A DNA stretch of 64,000 nucleotides. It comes from Pseudomonas sp. 10-1B (lineage in GTDB: Bacteria; Pseudomonadota; Gammaproteobacteria; Pseudomonadales; Pseudomonadaceae). Both the position numbers and the translations under genes were made by a program. The notes beneath the pieces are model-generated. The model was given only the letters and a program-made list of their open reading frames with translations, had not been told where the DNA came from and did no database searches. How positions within the stretch are numbered: the stretch's first letter is position 1; the number at the start of each line of letters is the position of its first letter. Positions 29,946 to 38,878 of this stretch are shown here, piece after piece. The stretch is taken from contig NZ_JYKS01000025.1 in NCBI RefSeq assembly GCF_000935045.1, positions 17,242-81,241 on the forward strand, given 5' to 3'.

Positions 29946-30833
29946 ATGATGCGCATTCTGTTGTTTGTAGCCACCAACCTCGCGGTGGTGCTGGTTGCAA
30001 GCATTACCCTGAGCCTGTTCGGTTTCAACGGGTTCATGGCCGCCAACGGGGTCGACCTGAACCTCAGCAGCCTGCTGGTGTTCTGCGCCGTGTTCGGCTT
30101 TGCCGGCTCCCTCGTCTCGCTGTTCATCTCCAAGTGGATGGCGAAGATGACCACCGGCACCCAGATCATCAGCCAGCCGCGCACCCGCCACGAGCAATGG
30201 CTGCTGCAAACGGTTGAAGAACTGTCCCGTGAAGCGGGCATCAAGATGCCCGAAGTGGGTATCTTCCCCGCGTACGAGGCCAACGCCTTCGCCACCGGCT
30301 GGAACCGCAACGACGCGCTGGTAGCGGTGTCCCAGGGCCTGCTGGAGCGTTTCTCGCCCGATGAAGTGCGTGCGGTGCTGGCCCACGAGATCGGCCACGT
30401 GGCCAACGGTGACATGGTCACCCTGGCGCTGGTGCAAGGCGTGGTGAACACCTTCGTGATGTTCTTCGCCCGCATCATCGGTAACTTCGTCGACAAGGTC
30501 ATCTTCAAGAACGAAGAAGGCCAGGGCATTGCCTATTACGTGGCGACCATCGTCGCCGAGCTGGTCCTGGGCATCCTGGCCAGCATGATCGTGATGTGGT
30601 TCTCGCGCCGCCGCGAGTACCGCGCCGACGAAGCCGGTGCGCAGCTGGCCGGCACCTCGGCGATGATCGGCGCCCTGCAGCGCCTGCGCGTGGAACAGGG
30701 CCTGCCGGTGCACATGCCCGACACCCTGAAGGCCTTCGGCATCAACGGCGGCCTCAAGCACGGCCTGGCCGGGCTGCTGATGAGCCACCCGCCACTGGAA
30801 GAGCGCATCGAGGCCCTGCGCCGTCGCGGTTGA
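29946..30833 (+). CDS. htpX: membrane zinc metalloprotease HtpX
   Basis: 295 aa. Two N-terminal transmembrane helices, zinc motif HEIGH (His147, Glu148, His151), two further membrane segments (~158-175 and ~195-215), and the third ligand Glu in RREYRADEAGA. It degrades misfolded inner-membrane proteins alongside FtsH. GGAGAACG provides the RBS. Ended by a strong terminator. Confidence 0.96.
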   Translation: MMRILLFVATNLAVVLVASITLSLFGFNGFMAANGVDLNLSSLLVFCAVFGFAGSLVSLFISKWMAKMTTGTQIISQPRTRHEQWLLQTVEELSREAGIKMPEVGIFPAYEANAFATGWNRNDALVAVSQGLLERFSPDEVRAVLAHEIGHVANGDMVTLALVQGVVNTFVMFFARIIGNFVDKVIFKNEEGQGIAYYVATIVAELVLGILASMIVMWFSRRREYRADEAGAQLAGTSAMIGALQRLRVEQGLPVHMPDTLKAFGINGGLKHGLAGLLMSHPPLEERIEALRRRG

Positions 30834-30850
30834 TCCATCCGCTAAGTAGA

Positions 30851-30876
30851 AAGGGCGACTTCGGTCGCCCTTTTTA
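30851..30876 (+). terminator. htpX terminator
   Basis: Stem AGGGCGAC-TTCG-GTCGCCCT followed by TTTT, 18 bp after the htpX stop. Confidence 0.9.
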
Positions 30877-30892
30877 TATGCCTGTACCGGCC

Positions 30893-31045
30893 TGACGCGA
30901 TCTCTGTGGGAGCGGCCTTGTGTCGCGAAAGGGGCGCGCAGCGGCCCCAGGATTTCAGCAACAATGCACAAATCGCCGGGGCTGCTTTGCAGCCCTTTCG
31001 CGACACAAGGCCGCTCCCACAGAGATCGCGTCAGGCCGGGCCATA
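30893..31045. repeat. inverted REP pair, GACACAAGGC type, long arms
   Basis: The left arm (30893-30950) and right arm (30977-31045) share CCTGACGCGATCTCTGTGGG and GAGCGGCCTTGTGTCGCGAA in inverted order, with extended outer homology around a ~30-bp centre. Confidence 0.9.
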
Positions 31046-31048
31046 CCG

Positions 31049-31699
31049 TTATCGGCTAACCCGATACACCCGTTCCAACAAGCTGGCAGCCCCGGCCTGC
31101 ACAAACTTCGGGCTCTCCCCGATCACCTGCACAGCCTCCAGCTCATCCACCTGCCACCCGGCAAACCCCTGCCTCACCTCTTCATCGCCAACCGAAAACG
31201 GCGGCCCGGGCAGCAATGACTGGTCGTAATCCAAAGTCACCAACAACCCGCGACAGCTCGCCGGCAGCAACCTCGACAACAGTTGCATGTACCCCGCACG
31301 CATCTGCACCGGCAGCGCAATCAGCGCCGCCCGGTCATACAACCCCGCGCAGTCACCGATATCCTCCGCCCGCAAGGCAAAGAAATCGCCACACCACAAT
31401 TCCACGTCACCACCGCGCCAAACCTCGAATGCGCCCTGCTGCCGCACCTCGGCCTCAAGCCCATGCTCACGGAAGAAATCCTCCACCGCCCGCCGCGACA
31501 GCTCCACACCCAACACGCGATAACCCTGCCCGGCCAACCAGGCCAGATCCAGACTCTTGCCACACAGCGGCACCAGCACGCGGCTGCCCAACGTCAACTG
31601 CAACTGTGGCCAATGCCGCTGCAGATAGGGGTTCACCTGCGCCTGGTGAAAGCCGATCTGATTGTCGGCCCACCGCTGCTGCCAGAACGCTGGCTCCAT
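31049..31699 (-). CDS. tpm: thiopurine S-methyltransferase
   Basis: 216 aa SAM-dependent methyltransferase. N-terminal FWQQRWADNQIGFHQ and the SAM loop VLVPLCGKSLDLAWLA are TPMT hallmarks. The bacterial enzyme methylates thiopurines and is linked to selenium and tellurium methylation. Start ATG 31699 (MEPAFW) is favoured: GGGAG lies five bases before it, while the in-frame GTG at 31705 overlaps that RBS. It faces the dioxygenase gene across a short A/T-rich divergent gap. Confidence 0.94.
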   Translation of the reverse strand: MEPAFWQQRWADNQIGFHQAQVNPYLQRHWPQLQLTLGSRVLVPLCGKSLDLAWLAGQGYRVLGVELSRRAVEDFFREHGLEAEVRQQGAFEVWRGGDVELWCGDFFALRAEDIGDCAGLYDRAALIALPVQMRAGYMQLLSRLLPASCRGLLVTLDYDQSLLPGPPFSVGDEEVRQGFAGWQVDELEAVQVIGESPKFVQAGAASLLERVYRVSR

Positions 31700-31801
31700 G
31701 ATCACTCCCGATTTTTAGATAATTTGTAGGTAAAACTTGGTTTGGATTTCGATCTGTAGTTGATCGAAGATGATTGCATCTTAACCTTCAGGACCCCCGC
31801 C

Positions 31802-32569
31802 ATGCTGCCCAGCCTGTACATTTCCCACGGTTCCCCCATGCTTGCGCTGCAACCCGGCGCCAGCGGGCCAGCGCTGGTCGGGCTGGCCAACGCGCTGCCA
31901 CGGCCGAAAGCGATCGTGATGGTGTCGGCGCACTGGGAAAGCCGCGAGCTGCTGGTCACCGGCAGCGCACAGCCAGAAACCTGGCATGACTTCTACGGTT
32001 TCCCTCCGGCCTTGTATGCGGTGCAGTACCCGGCACCCGGTGACCCCGCCCTTGCCGGCCAGGTCAGTGAGTTGTTGCAGGGCGCAGGGTTACCCGCGCG
32101 GCTCGACCCGCAGCGGCCATTCGACCATGGTGCCTGGGTGCCGTTGTCGTTGATGTACCCGGAAGCGAGCATTCCAGTGGTGCAGGTTTCGCTGCCCAGC
32201 CACATGGGGCCGACGCTGCAGGTGAAGGTGGGCCAGGCGTTGGCGGGGTTGCGCGGCCAAGGTGTGCTGCTGATCGGTTCTGGCAGCATTACCCATAACC
32301 TGGGTGAGCTGGACTGGCATGCCGGGCCGGAGGTGATCGAGCCTTGGGCACTGGCGTTTCGAGATTGGGTGGTGGAAAAACTGCGGGCGGATGACCGGGA
32401 CGCGTTGCTGGGTTATCGGCAGCAGGCGCCGTTCGCGGTGCGTAACCATCCCAGCGATGAGCATTTGCTGCCACTGTTCTTTGCCCTTGGGGCTGGGGGC
32501 AAGTTCGCAGTGGTGCACCAGGGGTTCACCTTGGGGGCACTGGGGATGGACATATATCGGTTCGGCTGA
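31802..32569 (+). CDS. DODA-type extradiol dioxygenase (YgiD-like)
   Basis: 255 aa. Metal-site histidines in ISHGSPM (His9), SAHWESRE (~44), SITHNLGELDWH and HPSDEHLLP fit the class III extradiol (4,5-DOPA dioxygenase, YgiD/ZupT-neighbour) family. Start ATG 31802 has AGGA eight bases upstream; a TTG at 31760 would lengthen it without an RBS. The physiological substrate is uncertain. It is followed by a large REP array rather than a simple terminator. Confidence 0.9.
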   Translation: MLPSLYISHGSPMLALQPGASGPALVGLANALPRPKAIVMVSAHWESRELLVTGSAQPETWHDFYGFPPALYAVQYPAPGDPALAGQVSELLQGAGLPARLDPQRPFDHGAWVPLSLMYPEASIPVVQVSLPSHMGPTLQVKVGQALAGLRGQGVLLIGSGSITHNLGELDWHAGPEVIEPWALAFRDWVVEKLRADDRDALLGYRQQAPFAVRNHPSDEHLLPLFFALGAGGKFAVVHQGFTLGALGMDIYRFG

Positions 32570-32573
32570 CGGA

Positions 32574-32862
32574 CCCTATCGCCGGCAAGCCAGCTCCCAC
32601 CTCGACCGCATGGGCCTCAAGCCCTGCGCAGTACTTGTGGGCTGGCTTGCCAGCGATGAGGCCAGTCCAGGCAATACAAGACAGTTGCTCCCACAGACTG
32701 CGCAAAGCTTGAGATCTGCGCGGTACCTGTGGGAGCTGGCTTGCCGGCGATGAGGCCAGTCCAGGCAATACAAGACAGTTGCTCCCACAGAGACTGCGCA
32801 AAGCTTGAGATCTGCGCGGTACTTGTGAGAGCTGGCTTGCCGGCGATGAGGCCCTGACAGGC
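32574..32862. repeat. tandem REP array with ~100-bp repeating unit
   Basis: Units of GAGCTGGCTTGCCGGCGATG, GAGGCCAGTCCAGGCAATAC, AAGACAGTTGCTCCCACAG and GCGCAAAGCTTGAGATCTGC recur at ~32637, 32728 and (partial) 32828, with a preceding single REP at 32574. It fills the 340-bp gap before deaD's terminator. Confidence 0.9.
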
Positions 32863-32896
32863 AAAAAAAATCCCCGACCAAGGCCGGGGATTTTTT
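32863..32896 (-). terminator. deaD terminator (bidirectional)
   Basis: TCCCCG/CGGGGA stem with an ACCAAGGC-type loop, A8 on the left and T6 on the right. It can end deaD (minus) and read-through from the dioxygenase side. Confidence 0.88.
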
Positions 32897-32909
32897 CATT
32901 GCGCCAGGA

Positions 32910-34580
32910 TCAATCTTCGCGGTAGCGACGCAGCTTCAGCTGCTTGCCAGCCACGCGGGTGTCCTTGAGCTTGGACAGCAGCTTCTCCAGGCCGTCTTCC
33001 GGCAGCTCGACCAGGCTGAAGCTGTCGCGCACCTGGATACGGCCGATGGCGTCACGCGCCAGGCCACCCTCGTTGAGGATCGCGCCCAGCAGGTTCTTGG
33101 CAGCGATGCCGTCACGGGCACCCAGGGCAGTACGGCAACGCACGCGGCCTTCGGCCAGCGGCATCGGCGCACGGCGCTCGCGGTCACCACGCTCTGGGCG
33201 CTCGCCACGCTCGGTACGCTCACCACGCGGGGCGAAGCTTGGCACCAGAGGCTGTTCACGCTCTACCGCAGCCAGGTCCAGCGCCTGGCCATTGGTGGCC
33301 TTGCGCAGCAGGGCCGAGGCCAGGGCACGCGGGCTGCAGCCCAGGTCGGCGGTCAGGCGGTCGAACAGTTCGCCATGGGTGGCTTCTGCTTCGGCTACCA
33401 GCGGCGCCAGGCTCGAGGTCAGCTTCTTGATGCGGGCATCCAGCACGGCCTGGGCATTCGGCAGGCGCGCTTCGGCAACCTTTTGCCCGGTAACGCGCTC
33501 GATCACCTGCAGCATGCGGCGCTCACGCGGGGTGACCAGCAGCAGTGCGCGACCATCGCGACCGGCACGGCCGGTACGGCCGATACGGTGCACGTAGGAC
33601 TCCGGGTCGTACGGCATGTCGACGTTGAACACGTGAGTGATACGCGGCACGTCCAGGCCACGGGCGGCGACGTCGGTGGCGACGACGATGTCCAGGCGGC
33701 CATCCTTGAGCGAGTCGATCACGCGCTCACGCTGGTTCTGGGCGATGTCGCCGTTCAGCGCGGCAGCCTTGTAGCCCTTGGCTTCCAGCGCGGATGCCAG
33801 GTCCAGGGTGGCTTGCTTGGTACGCACGAAGGCGATCAGCGCGTCGAACTCTTCCACTTCCAGCAGACGCAGCACAGCCGGGATCTTCTGGTCGGCATGG
33901 ACCATCAGGTGGGCCTGCTCGATCGCGGTAACGGTCTGGGTCTTGCTCTGGATCTTGACGTGCTTCGGTTCACGCAGGTGACGCTCGGCGATCGAACGGA
34001 TCGACGACGGCAGGGTCGCGGAGAACAGCACGGTCTGGCGGGTAGCCGGGATGGCGTCGAAGATCACTTCGAGGTCATCCATGAAGCCCAGCTTGAGCAT
34101 CTCGTCGGCTTCGTCCAGTACCAGGTACTGCACGGTCGACAGGACTTTTTCGTCACGACGCAGGTGGTCGCACAGACGGCCTGGAGTGGCCACGACGATT
34201 TGCGCGCCGTTGCGGATCGCCCGCAGTTGTGGGCCCATCGGGGCACCACCGTACACGGCGACCACGTTCACGCCTGGCATCTGCTTGGCGTAGGTTTCGA
34301 AAGCGGTAGCAACTTGCAGCGCCAACTCACGGGTTGGCGCCAGGATCAGGGCTTGCGGTTCGCGCTTGCTCACATCGATCTTGTTGAGGATCGGCAGGGC
34401 GAAGGCAGCGGTCTTGCCGGTGCCAGTCTGCGCCTGGCCGATCATGTCGTGACCGGCGAGGATGATCGGGATCGATTGTTGCTGAATGGCGGACGGCTCT
34501 TCGTAGCCGGTAGCCAGAACGGCAGCAACAATATTCGGATTGAGATCGAGAGCGGCGAAGCCGCCGGTTTCCTGGGTCAT
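32910..34580 (-). CDS. deaD: DEAD-box RNA helicase
   Basis: 556 aa. Q motif at the N-terminus (FAALDLNPNIVAAVLATGYEEPSAIQ), AQTGTGKT, PTRELALQ, VATPGRL, DEAD, SAT, ARGLD and HRIGRTGRAGR are all present. They are followed by a dimerisation-like helical region, an Arg/Glu-rich RGERTERGERPERGDRERR linker and a DbpA-like RNA-binding domain (VRCRTALGARDGIAAKNLLGAI). This matches DeaD/CsdA, which acts in cold adaptation and large-subunit ribosome assembly. Start ATG 34580 has AGAGG seven bases before it. A long leader precedes it. Confidence 0.93.
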   Translation of the reverse strand: MTQETGGFAALDLNPNIVAAVLATGYEEPSAIQQQSIPIILAGHDMIGQAQTGTGKTAAFALPILNKIDVSKREPQALILAPTRELALQVATAFETYAKQMPGVNVVAVYGGAPMGPQLRAIRNGAQIVVATPGRLCDHLRRDEKVLSTVQYLVLDEADEMLKLGFMDDLEVIFDAIPATRQTVLFSATLPSSIRSIAERHLREPKHVKIQSKTQTVTAIEQAHLMVHADQKIPAVLRLLEVEEFDALIAFVRTKQATLDLASALEAKGYKAAALNGDIAQNQRERVIDSLKDGRLDIVVATDVAARGLDVPRITHVFNVDMPYDPESYVHRIGRTGRAGRDGRALLLVTPRERRMLQVIERVTGQKVAEARLPNAQAVLDARIKKLTSSLAPLVAEAEATHGELFDRLTADLGCSPRALASALLRKATNGQALDLAAVEREQPLVPSFAPRGERTERGERPERGDRERRAPMPLAEGRVRCRTALGARDGIAAKNLLGAILNEGGLARDAIGRIQVRDSFSLVELPEDGLEKLLSKLKDTRVAGKQLKLRRYRED

Positions 34581-34800
34581 GGGTCTGCCTCTAGGTGCAT
34601 CCGCAAAGACCCATGCTCCAAAGCTGCACATGCCTTGAAAGACCGTCAGGTCACCCAGGCAGCTTTGGCGGCGGGGATTTGCGAAAACGATTGAAAAAGA
34701 AAACTTGGGAAGGTCCGCCTAGCGGACGTGCAGCCGAAGCTGGACTCGGAGGATTTGCACCACCTGATTTTGAGGTCCGCTAAAAGACCGGCGCGTACTA
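34581..34800 (-). other. long 5' leader region of deaD
   Basis: About 220 bp without another gene. It contains an inverted repeat at 34710-34725 (GTCCGC-CTA-GCGGAC) and a related GGTCCGCT-AAAAGACC segment (~34773-34790). TATAGT near 34797-34802 (minus strand) may be the -10. Long structured leaders are typical of cold-regulated csdA/deaD mRNAs. The rest of the gap to 35010 is REP sequence. Confidence 0.4.
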
Positions 34801-34910
34801 TACCCGAAATAGTGCGGGTAGGTGAGGAAAATTTTCAGGGTGCAGGGCCAGTATCAAGCCATCAGCGATGAGAGGCTGAATCGATTCCTGCCTGCTACAC
34901 CGCATCGTCT

Positions 34911-35000
34911 GATTCGCGGGCACGCCCGCTCCCACAGGGATATCACAGAACTCAAGGGCGGCGAGTATCCTGTGGGAGCGGGCGCGCCCGCGAAGAAGCC
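34911..35000. repeat. inverted REP pair
   Basis: GATTCGCGGGCACGCCCGCT (34911-34938) against GAGCGGGCGCGCCCGCGAAG (34971-35000). Confidence 0.88.
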
Positions 35001-35010
35001 AATGCAGTCC

Positions 35011-35766
35011 TCAAGTCGCCGGTCGAATGTCGCGGATCAACCCCTCAAGGCTGTAACCCAACTGGGGTGCCAAAGCCTCGGCCCGGGCCCGCAAGCCCTC
35101 CATGTCCAGAGTCTGCTCCAGGTCCGCCGGCACCAGCAAAATCACATTGCCCTCCTTCACCGGCAGCTCCCAGTAATGCCGGTGGTACAACCCGCGCAGC
35201 AACGCCGCGCCCAGCGGCTTGCCATCATCGGTGGCCCACTGGTTGATCACCAGCCAACCACCCGGGTTCAGCTGCTGTTGGCAGTTCTCCAGAAAATTCC
35301 ACGCCAGGTGCCCCACCCCCGGCCCATGGTCGGTGTACAGGTCGACGAACAGCAGGTCGGCCTGCTCCGCCGTGGGCAGCAGTTCCAGGGCATCGCCGAT
35401 GCGCACATACAGCCGCGGGTCGTCGTCCAGGCCCAGGTATTCCATGGCCAGGCGCGGTACGTCCGGGCGCAGCTCGATGGCCTCGATGTCTTCCAGCGGC
35501 AGGAACTTCATGCAGGCCTGGGTCAGGGTGCCGGCACCCAGGCCGAGAAACAGCGCGCTCTCCGGCTGTTCATGGCACAGCGCCCCCACCAGCATGGCGC
35601 GGGTGTAGTCGTACTCCAGCCAGCTGGGGTCGGCCGTGAACACGCAGCTTTGCTCGATCGCATCGCCGAATTCCAGAAAGCGGTAGTCGTCTACTTCGTA
35701 CACGCTGATGACGCCGAAGGCATCCTCCACCCGTGCCAGTAGCCGCTCTTCCCGTTCCGCCACCAT
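35011..35766 (-). CDS. spermidine synthase-like Rossmann methyltransferase-fold protein
   Basis: 251 aa from ATG 35766 (MVAEREERLLARVEDAFG); a TTG at 35787 is a possible longer start. SAM/dcSAM-binding signatures: ALFLGLGAGTLTQA, acidic EAIELRPDV, and DALELL followed by DLLFVDLYTDHGPG. It lacks clear amine-site residues of true SpeE, so it belongs to the broad spermidine-synthase-like group and the substrate is unknown. It is divergent from the DAHP synthase gene. Confidence 0.82.
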   Translation of the reverse strand: MVAEREERLLARVEDAFGVISVYEVDDYRFLEFGDAIEQSCVFTADPSWLEYDYTRAMLVGALCHEQPESALFLGLGAGTLTQACMKFLPLEDIEAIELRPDVPRLAMEYLGLDDDPRLYVRIGDALELLPTAEQADLLFVDLYTDHGPGVGHLAWNFLENCQQQLNPGGWLVINQWATDDGKPLGAALLRGLYHRHYWELPVKEGNVILLVPADLEQTLDMEGLRARAEALAPQLGYSLEGLIRDIRPAT

Positions 35767-35882
35767 GTTCGCCACCCACCCGCGCAAAAACGCGCATTGT
35801 CCGTCAACACCCTTGATGCAACAAGCGCAGCGCCAACTGTTACCATGGTCTGAAGCCTACCACCGACAAGACCGAGCCCGAG

Positions 35883-37229
35883 ATGAAGCAACCGTGGAGC
35901 CCTGACAGCTGGCGCGCCCTGCCGATCCAGCAGCAACCGACCTACCCCGACGCCGCGCATCTGCTAAAGGTTGAACAGACCCTGGCCAGCTACCCGCCGC
36001 TGGTGTTCGCGGGCGAGGCGCGCGAGCTGCGCCGACAGTTCGCCGAGGTCACCGAAGGCCGCGCCTTCCTGCTGCAGGGTGGCGATTGCGCCGAGAGCTT
36101 CGCCGAGTTCTCGGCGGCGAAAATCCGCGACACCTTCAAGGTGCTGCTGCAGATGGCCATCGTCATGACCTTTGCCGCCGGCTGCCCAGTGGTCAAGGTG
36201 GGGCGCATGGCCGGGCAGTTCGCCAAGCCGCGTTCTGCGGGCGATGAAACCATCGGCGACGTCACCTTGCCCGCCTATCGCGGCGACATCGTCAACGGCA
36301 TCGGTTTCGACGCGAAAAGCCGCATCCCCGACCCAGAGCGCCTGCTGCAGGCCTACCACCAGGCCACTGCCAGCCTCAACCTGCTGCGCGCCTTCGCCCA
36401 GGGCGGTTTTGCCGACCTGCACCAGGTGCACAAGTGGAACCTGGACTTCATCGCCAACTCAGCGCTGGCCGACAAGTACCACCAGTTGGCCAACCGCATC
36501 GACGAAACCCTGGCGTTCATGCGCGCCTGCGGCCTGGACAGCGCGCCGCAACTACGCGAAACCAGCTTCTTCACCGCCCACGAAGCGCTGCTGCTGAACT
36601 ACGAAGAAGCCTTCGTCCGCCAGGACAGCCTGACCGGCGACTACTACGACTGCTCGGCGCACATGCTGTGGATTGGCGACCGTACCCGCCAGCTGGACGG
36701 CGCCCATGTGGAGTTCCTGCGCGGGGTGCACAACCCGATCGGGGTCAAGGTTGGCCCGAGCATGAACCCCGAAGAGCTGCTCCGCCTGATCGACACGCTG
36801 AACCCGACCAACGACCCCGGGCGCCTGAACCTGATCGTGCGCATGGGCGCGGGCAAGGTCGGCGAGCACCTGCGGGGGCTGATCCGCACGGTCGAGCGCG
36901 AGGGGCGCAAGGTGCTGTGGAGCTCCGATCCGATGCACGGCAACACCATCAAGGCCAGCAGCGGCTACAAGACCCGCGACTTCGCGCAGATCCTGGATGA
37001 GGTGAAGCAGTTCTTCCAGGTGCACCAGGCTGAGGGTAGCCATGCGGGTGGCATTCATATCGAAATGACCGGGCAGAATGTGACCGAATGCATCGGCGGT
37101 GCGCGGCCGATTACCGAGGATGCGCTGTCTGACCGTTATCACACTCATTGCGACCCGCGTATGAATGCTGATCAGTCGCTGGAGCTGGCGTTCCTGATTG
37201 CCGAAACCCTCAAGCAGGTGCGGCGCTGA
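35883..37229 (+). CDS. aroF-II: class II 3-deoxy-7-phosphoheptulonate synthase
   Basis: 448 aa, the usual size of class II (plant-type) DAHP synthases, which condense PEP and erythrose-4-phosphate at the first shikimate step. Motifs: LLQGGDCAESF, VVKVGRMAGQFAKPRS, LPAYRGDIVNG, RMGAGKV, LWSSDPMHGNT, GIHIEMTGQNVTEC (metal ligands) and HTHCDPRMNADQSLE. The 3' end overlaps the convergent ycaQ-like gene by 20 bp. No phenazine genes are near, so a housekeeping or general role is likely. Confidence 0.95.
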   Translation: MKQPWSPDSWRALPIQQQPTYPDAAHLLKVEQTLASYPPLVFAGEARELRRQFAEVTEGRAFLLQGGDCAESFAEFSAAKIRDTFKVLLQMAIVMTFAAGCPVVKVGRMAGQFAKPRSAGDETIGDVTLPAYRGDIVNGIGFDAKSRIPDPERLLQAYHQATASLNLLRAFAQGGFADLHQVHKWNLDFIANSALADKYHQLANRIDETLAFMRACGLDSAPQLRETSFFTAHEALLLNYEEAFVRQDSLTGDYYDCSAHMLWIGDRTRQLDGAHVEFLRGVHNPIGVKVGPSMNPEELLRLIDTLNPTNDPGRLNLIVRMGAGKVGEHLRGLIRTVEREGRKVLWSSDPMHGNTIKASSGYKTRDFAQILDEVKQFFQVHQAEGSHAGGIHIEMTGQNVTECIGGARPITEDALSDRYHTHCDPRMNADQSLELAFLIAETLKQVRR

Positions 37230-38430
37230 GCAACGCCCGGCGCAACTGGCTGCCCTCCGCGCGCGGGCAGTTCAGTTGCACCCGTTCCAGCCCCAGCCAA
37301 CTGGCCAGGCGCAGCAGGTTGCCGGCCAGGGCCTGGTAACCCTCCTCGTCCAGCCCGGCCGCTTCGGCATGCACGGCGTGCACTGCCAGTTGCCCTTGGG
37401 CACGTTCGGCACGCAGGTCTACCCGCGCGGCTATGCGTTCGAGGTACAGGAACGGCAGCACGTAGTAGCCGTACACCCGCTTGTGCGCCGGCGTGTAGAT
37501 TTCCAGGCGGTAACGGAAGTCGAACAAGCGTTCGGTACGGTTGCGCTCCCAGACCAGTGAATCGAACGGCGACAGCAGCGCGCTGGCTTCGATACGCCTG
37601 GGGATGCGTGGCACGCCTTCGCAGTAGGCCAGTTGCTTCCAGCCCTGTACCTCGATTGCTTGAAGCCGGCCGTCGGCCAGCAGTTCGGCCAGCGCTGCCC
37701 TGGCCTGCCCAGGTTCCAGGCGGAAGTAGTCACGCAGGTCGCGCTCGGTGGCTACGCCCAGGGCGGTGGCGGCGTGCAGCATCAAGCCCTGGTGTGCCTC
37801 GGCTTCGCTGGGCTGCGCCTGGTCGAGGATCGCCTTGGGCAGCACCTTTTCCGGCACATCGTAAAGCCGCTCAAAACCGCGCCGGCCCGCCACGGTGACT
37901 TCACCGGCGGCAAACAGCCATTCCAGCGCGTGCTTTTCCTCGCTCCAGTCCCACCAAGGGCCGGCGCGTTCCTCGCGGGTTGACAGGCTGCCCGCGCCCA
38001 GTGCGCCCTGCTCGCGGACGGCGGCCAGTACCCGGGCGATCACGTCCTGGCGCTCGCGACCGAACTGCGCAAGCTGGCGGTAGATACCCCGGCCCTCGGC
38101 GGCATGGACCATGCGCCAGCGCAGCAGCGGGTACAGGCTCAGCGGCAGCAACGAGGCTTCGTGGCCCCAGTATTCGAACAGCTGGCGCTGGCGGCCGCGG
38201 CCCCAGGCGAGCTGGTCGAGGGTGGCGGGCGAGTAGTCGCCCAGGCGCGAGAACAGCGGCAGGTAGTGGGAGCGGACCAGGGCGTTGACCGAGTCGATCT
38301 GCAGCACGCCCAGGCGTTGCAGCATGCGCTTGAGCGCCGGAAGGGTTGGCGGTGCTTCTGGCTGCTTGGCGAAGCCTTGGGCAGACAATGCCAGGCGACG
38401 GGCCTGGTTGATAGACAGCTTGAGAGGCAA
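37210..38430 (-). CDS. ycaQ: YcaQ-type DNA glycosylase (HTH_42, interstrand crosslink repair)
   Basis: 406 aa from TTG 38430 (MPLKLSINQARRLALSAQGF). AAGGAG sits 7 nt upstream, much better than any ATG, and the longer frame would translate REP sequence. Three winged-helix-like parts; the catalytic Q-I-D motif is at 44-46 (LQIDSVNALVRSHY), as in E. coli YcaQ (Q-phi-D) rather than Q-phi-Q of AlkZ. The enzyme removes alkylated bases and unhooks DNA interstrand crosslinks. It converges on and overlaps the DAHP synthase gene by 20 bp. Confidence 0.87.
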   Translation of the reverse strand: MPLKLSINQARRLALSAQGFAKQPEAPPTLPALKRMLQRLGVLQIDSVNALVRSHYLPLFSRLGDYSPATLDQLAWGRGRQRQLFEYWGHEASLLPLSLYPLLRWRMVHAAEGRGIYRQLAQFGRERQDVIARVLAAVREQGALGAGSLSTREERAGPWWDWSEEKHALEWLFAAGEVTVAGRRGFERLYDVPEKVLPKAILDQAQPSEAEAHQGLMLHAATALGVATERDLRDYFRLEPGQARAALAELLADGRLQAIEVQGWKQLAYCEGVPRIPRRIEASALLSPFDSLVWERNRTERLFDFRYRLEIYTPAHKRVYGYYVLPFLYLERIAARVDLRAERAQGQLAVHAVHAEAAGLDEEGYQALAGNLLRLASWLGLERVQLNCPRAEGSQLRRALLSAAPA

Positions 38431-38456
38431 GCCTGATCTCCTTGTGGTGTCTGTTC

Positions 38457-38545
38457 CGGCCTTTTCGCGGGTGAACCCGCTCCCACCTGGCCTGCATTGC
38501 ACAGAACTTGTGGGAGCGGGCGTGCCCGCGAAGAGGCCGGTAAGT
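38457..38545. repeat. inverted REP pair upstream of ycaQ
   Basis: TTTTCGCGGGTGAACCCGCT (38460-38487) against GAGCGGGCGTGCCCGCGAAG (38514-38542). The inner stems differ (GGTGAACC versus GGCGTGCC). Confidence 0.85.
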
Positions 38546-38562
38546 CCACCGACAAACTTAGC

Positions 38563-38781
38563 CTATTTACGCAGCGGATCATCCCAAAAGTGCCGCTCGG
38601 CCTCTTGCTGGATATCCGCCCTGCTCAACCCCAGATCATGCAAGGTCGCATCGCTGAGGCTGGCCAGCTCCTGGCGCTGGCGGTACAACTGCAGCCAGCG
38701 CGCCGGCCGCTGCAAGGCCGCATGCCACAGGTGGTTCAGGGAAAAGGCAGGTTGCGGGATGCTGCTGACATGACCTTTCAT
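38563..38781 (-). CDS. DUF1127 small protein
   Basis: 72 aa. C-terminal half LYRQRQELASLSDATLHDLGLSRADI is the DUF1127 (YjiS-like) signature, found in small arginine-rich RNA-linked proteins. Divergent from the LysR gene, 97 bp apart, so it may be a target of that regulator (inference). Confidence 0.88.
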   Translation of the reverse strand: MKGHVSSIPQPAFSLNHLWHAALQRPARWLQLYRQRQELASLSDATLHDLGLSRADIQQEAERHFWDDPLRK

Positions 38782-38878
38782 CGTGAAGCCCTCCGTGTTG
38801 GATGGCCTCAGTCTCGCGCCAGGCATAAGATCAATCCAACGAATGTTTCTGATGCCATGCATCTCGGAGATTGATGCA

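Noticed and set aside
32574..32862. Possible CRISPR array
   Set aside because: Repeats are ~100 bp REP composites with palindromic cores, no short unique spacers and no cas genes.
33375..34694. 439-aa plus-strand frame opposite deaD
   Set aside because: Shadow; all DEAD-box motifs lie on the minus strand.
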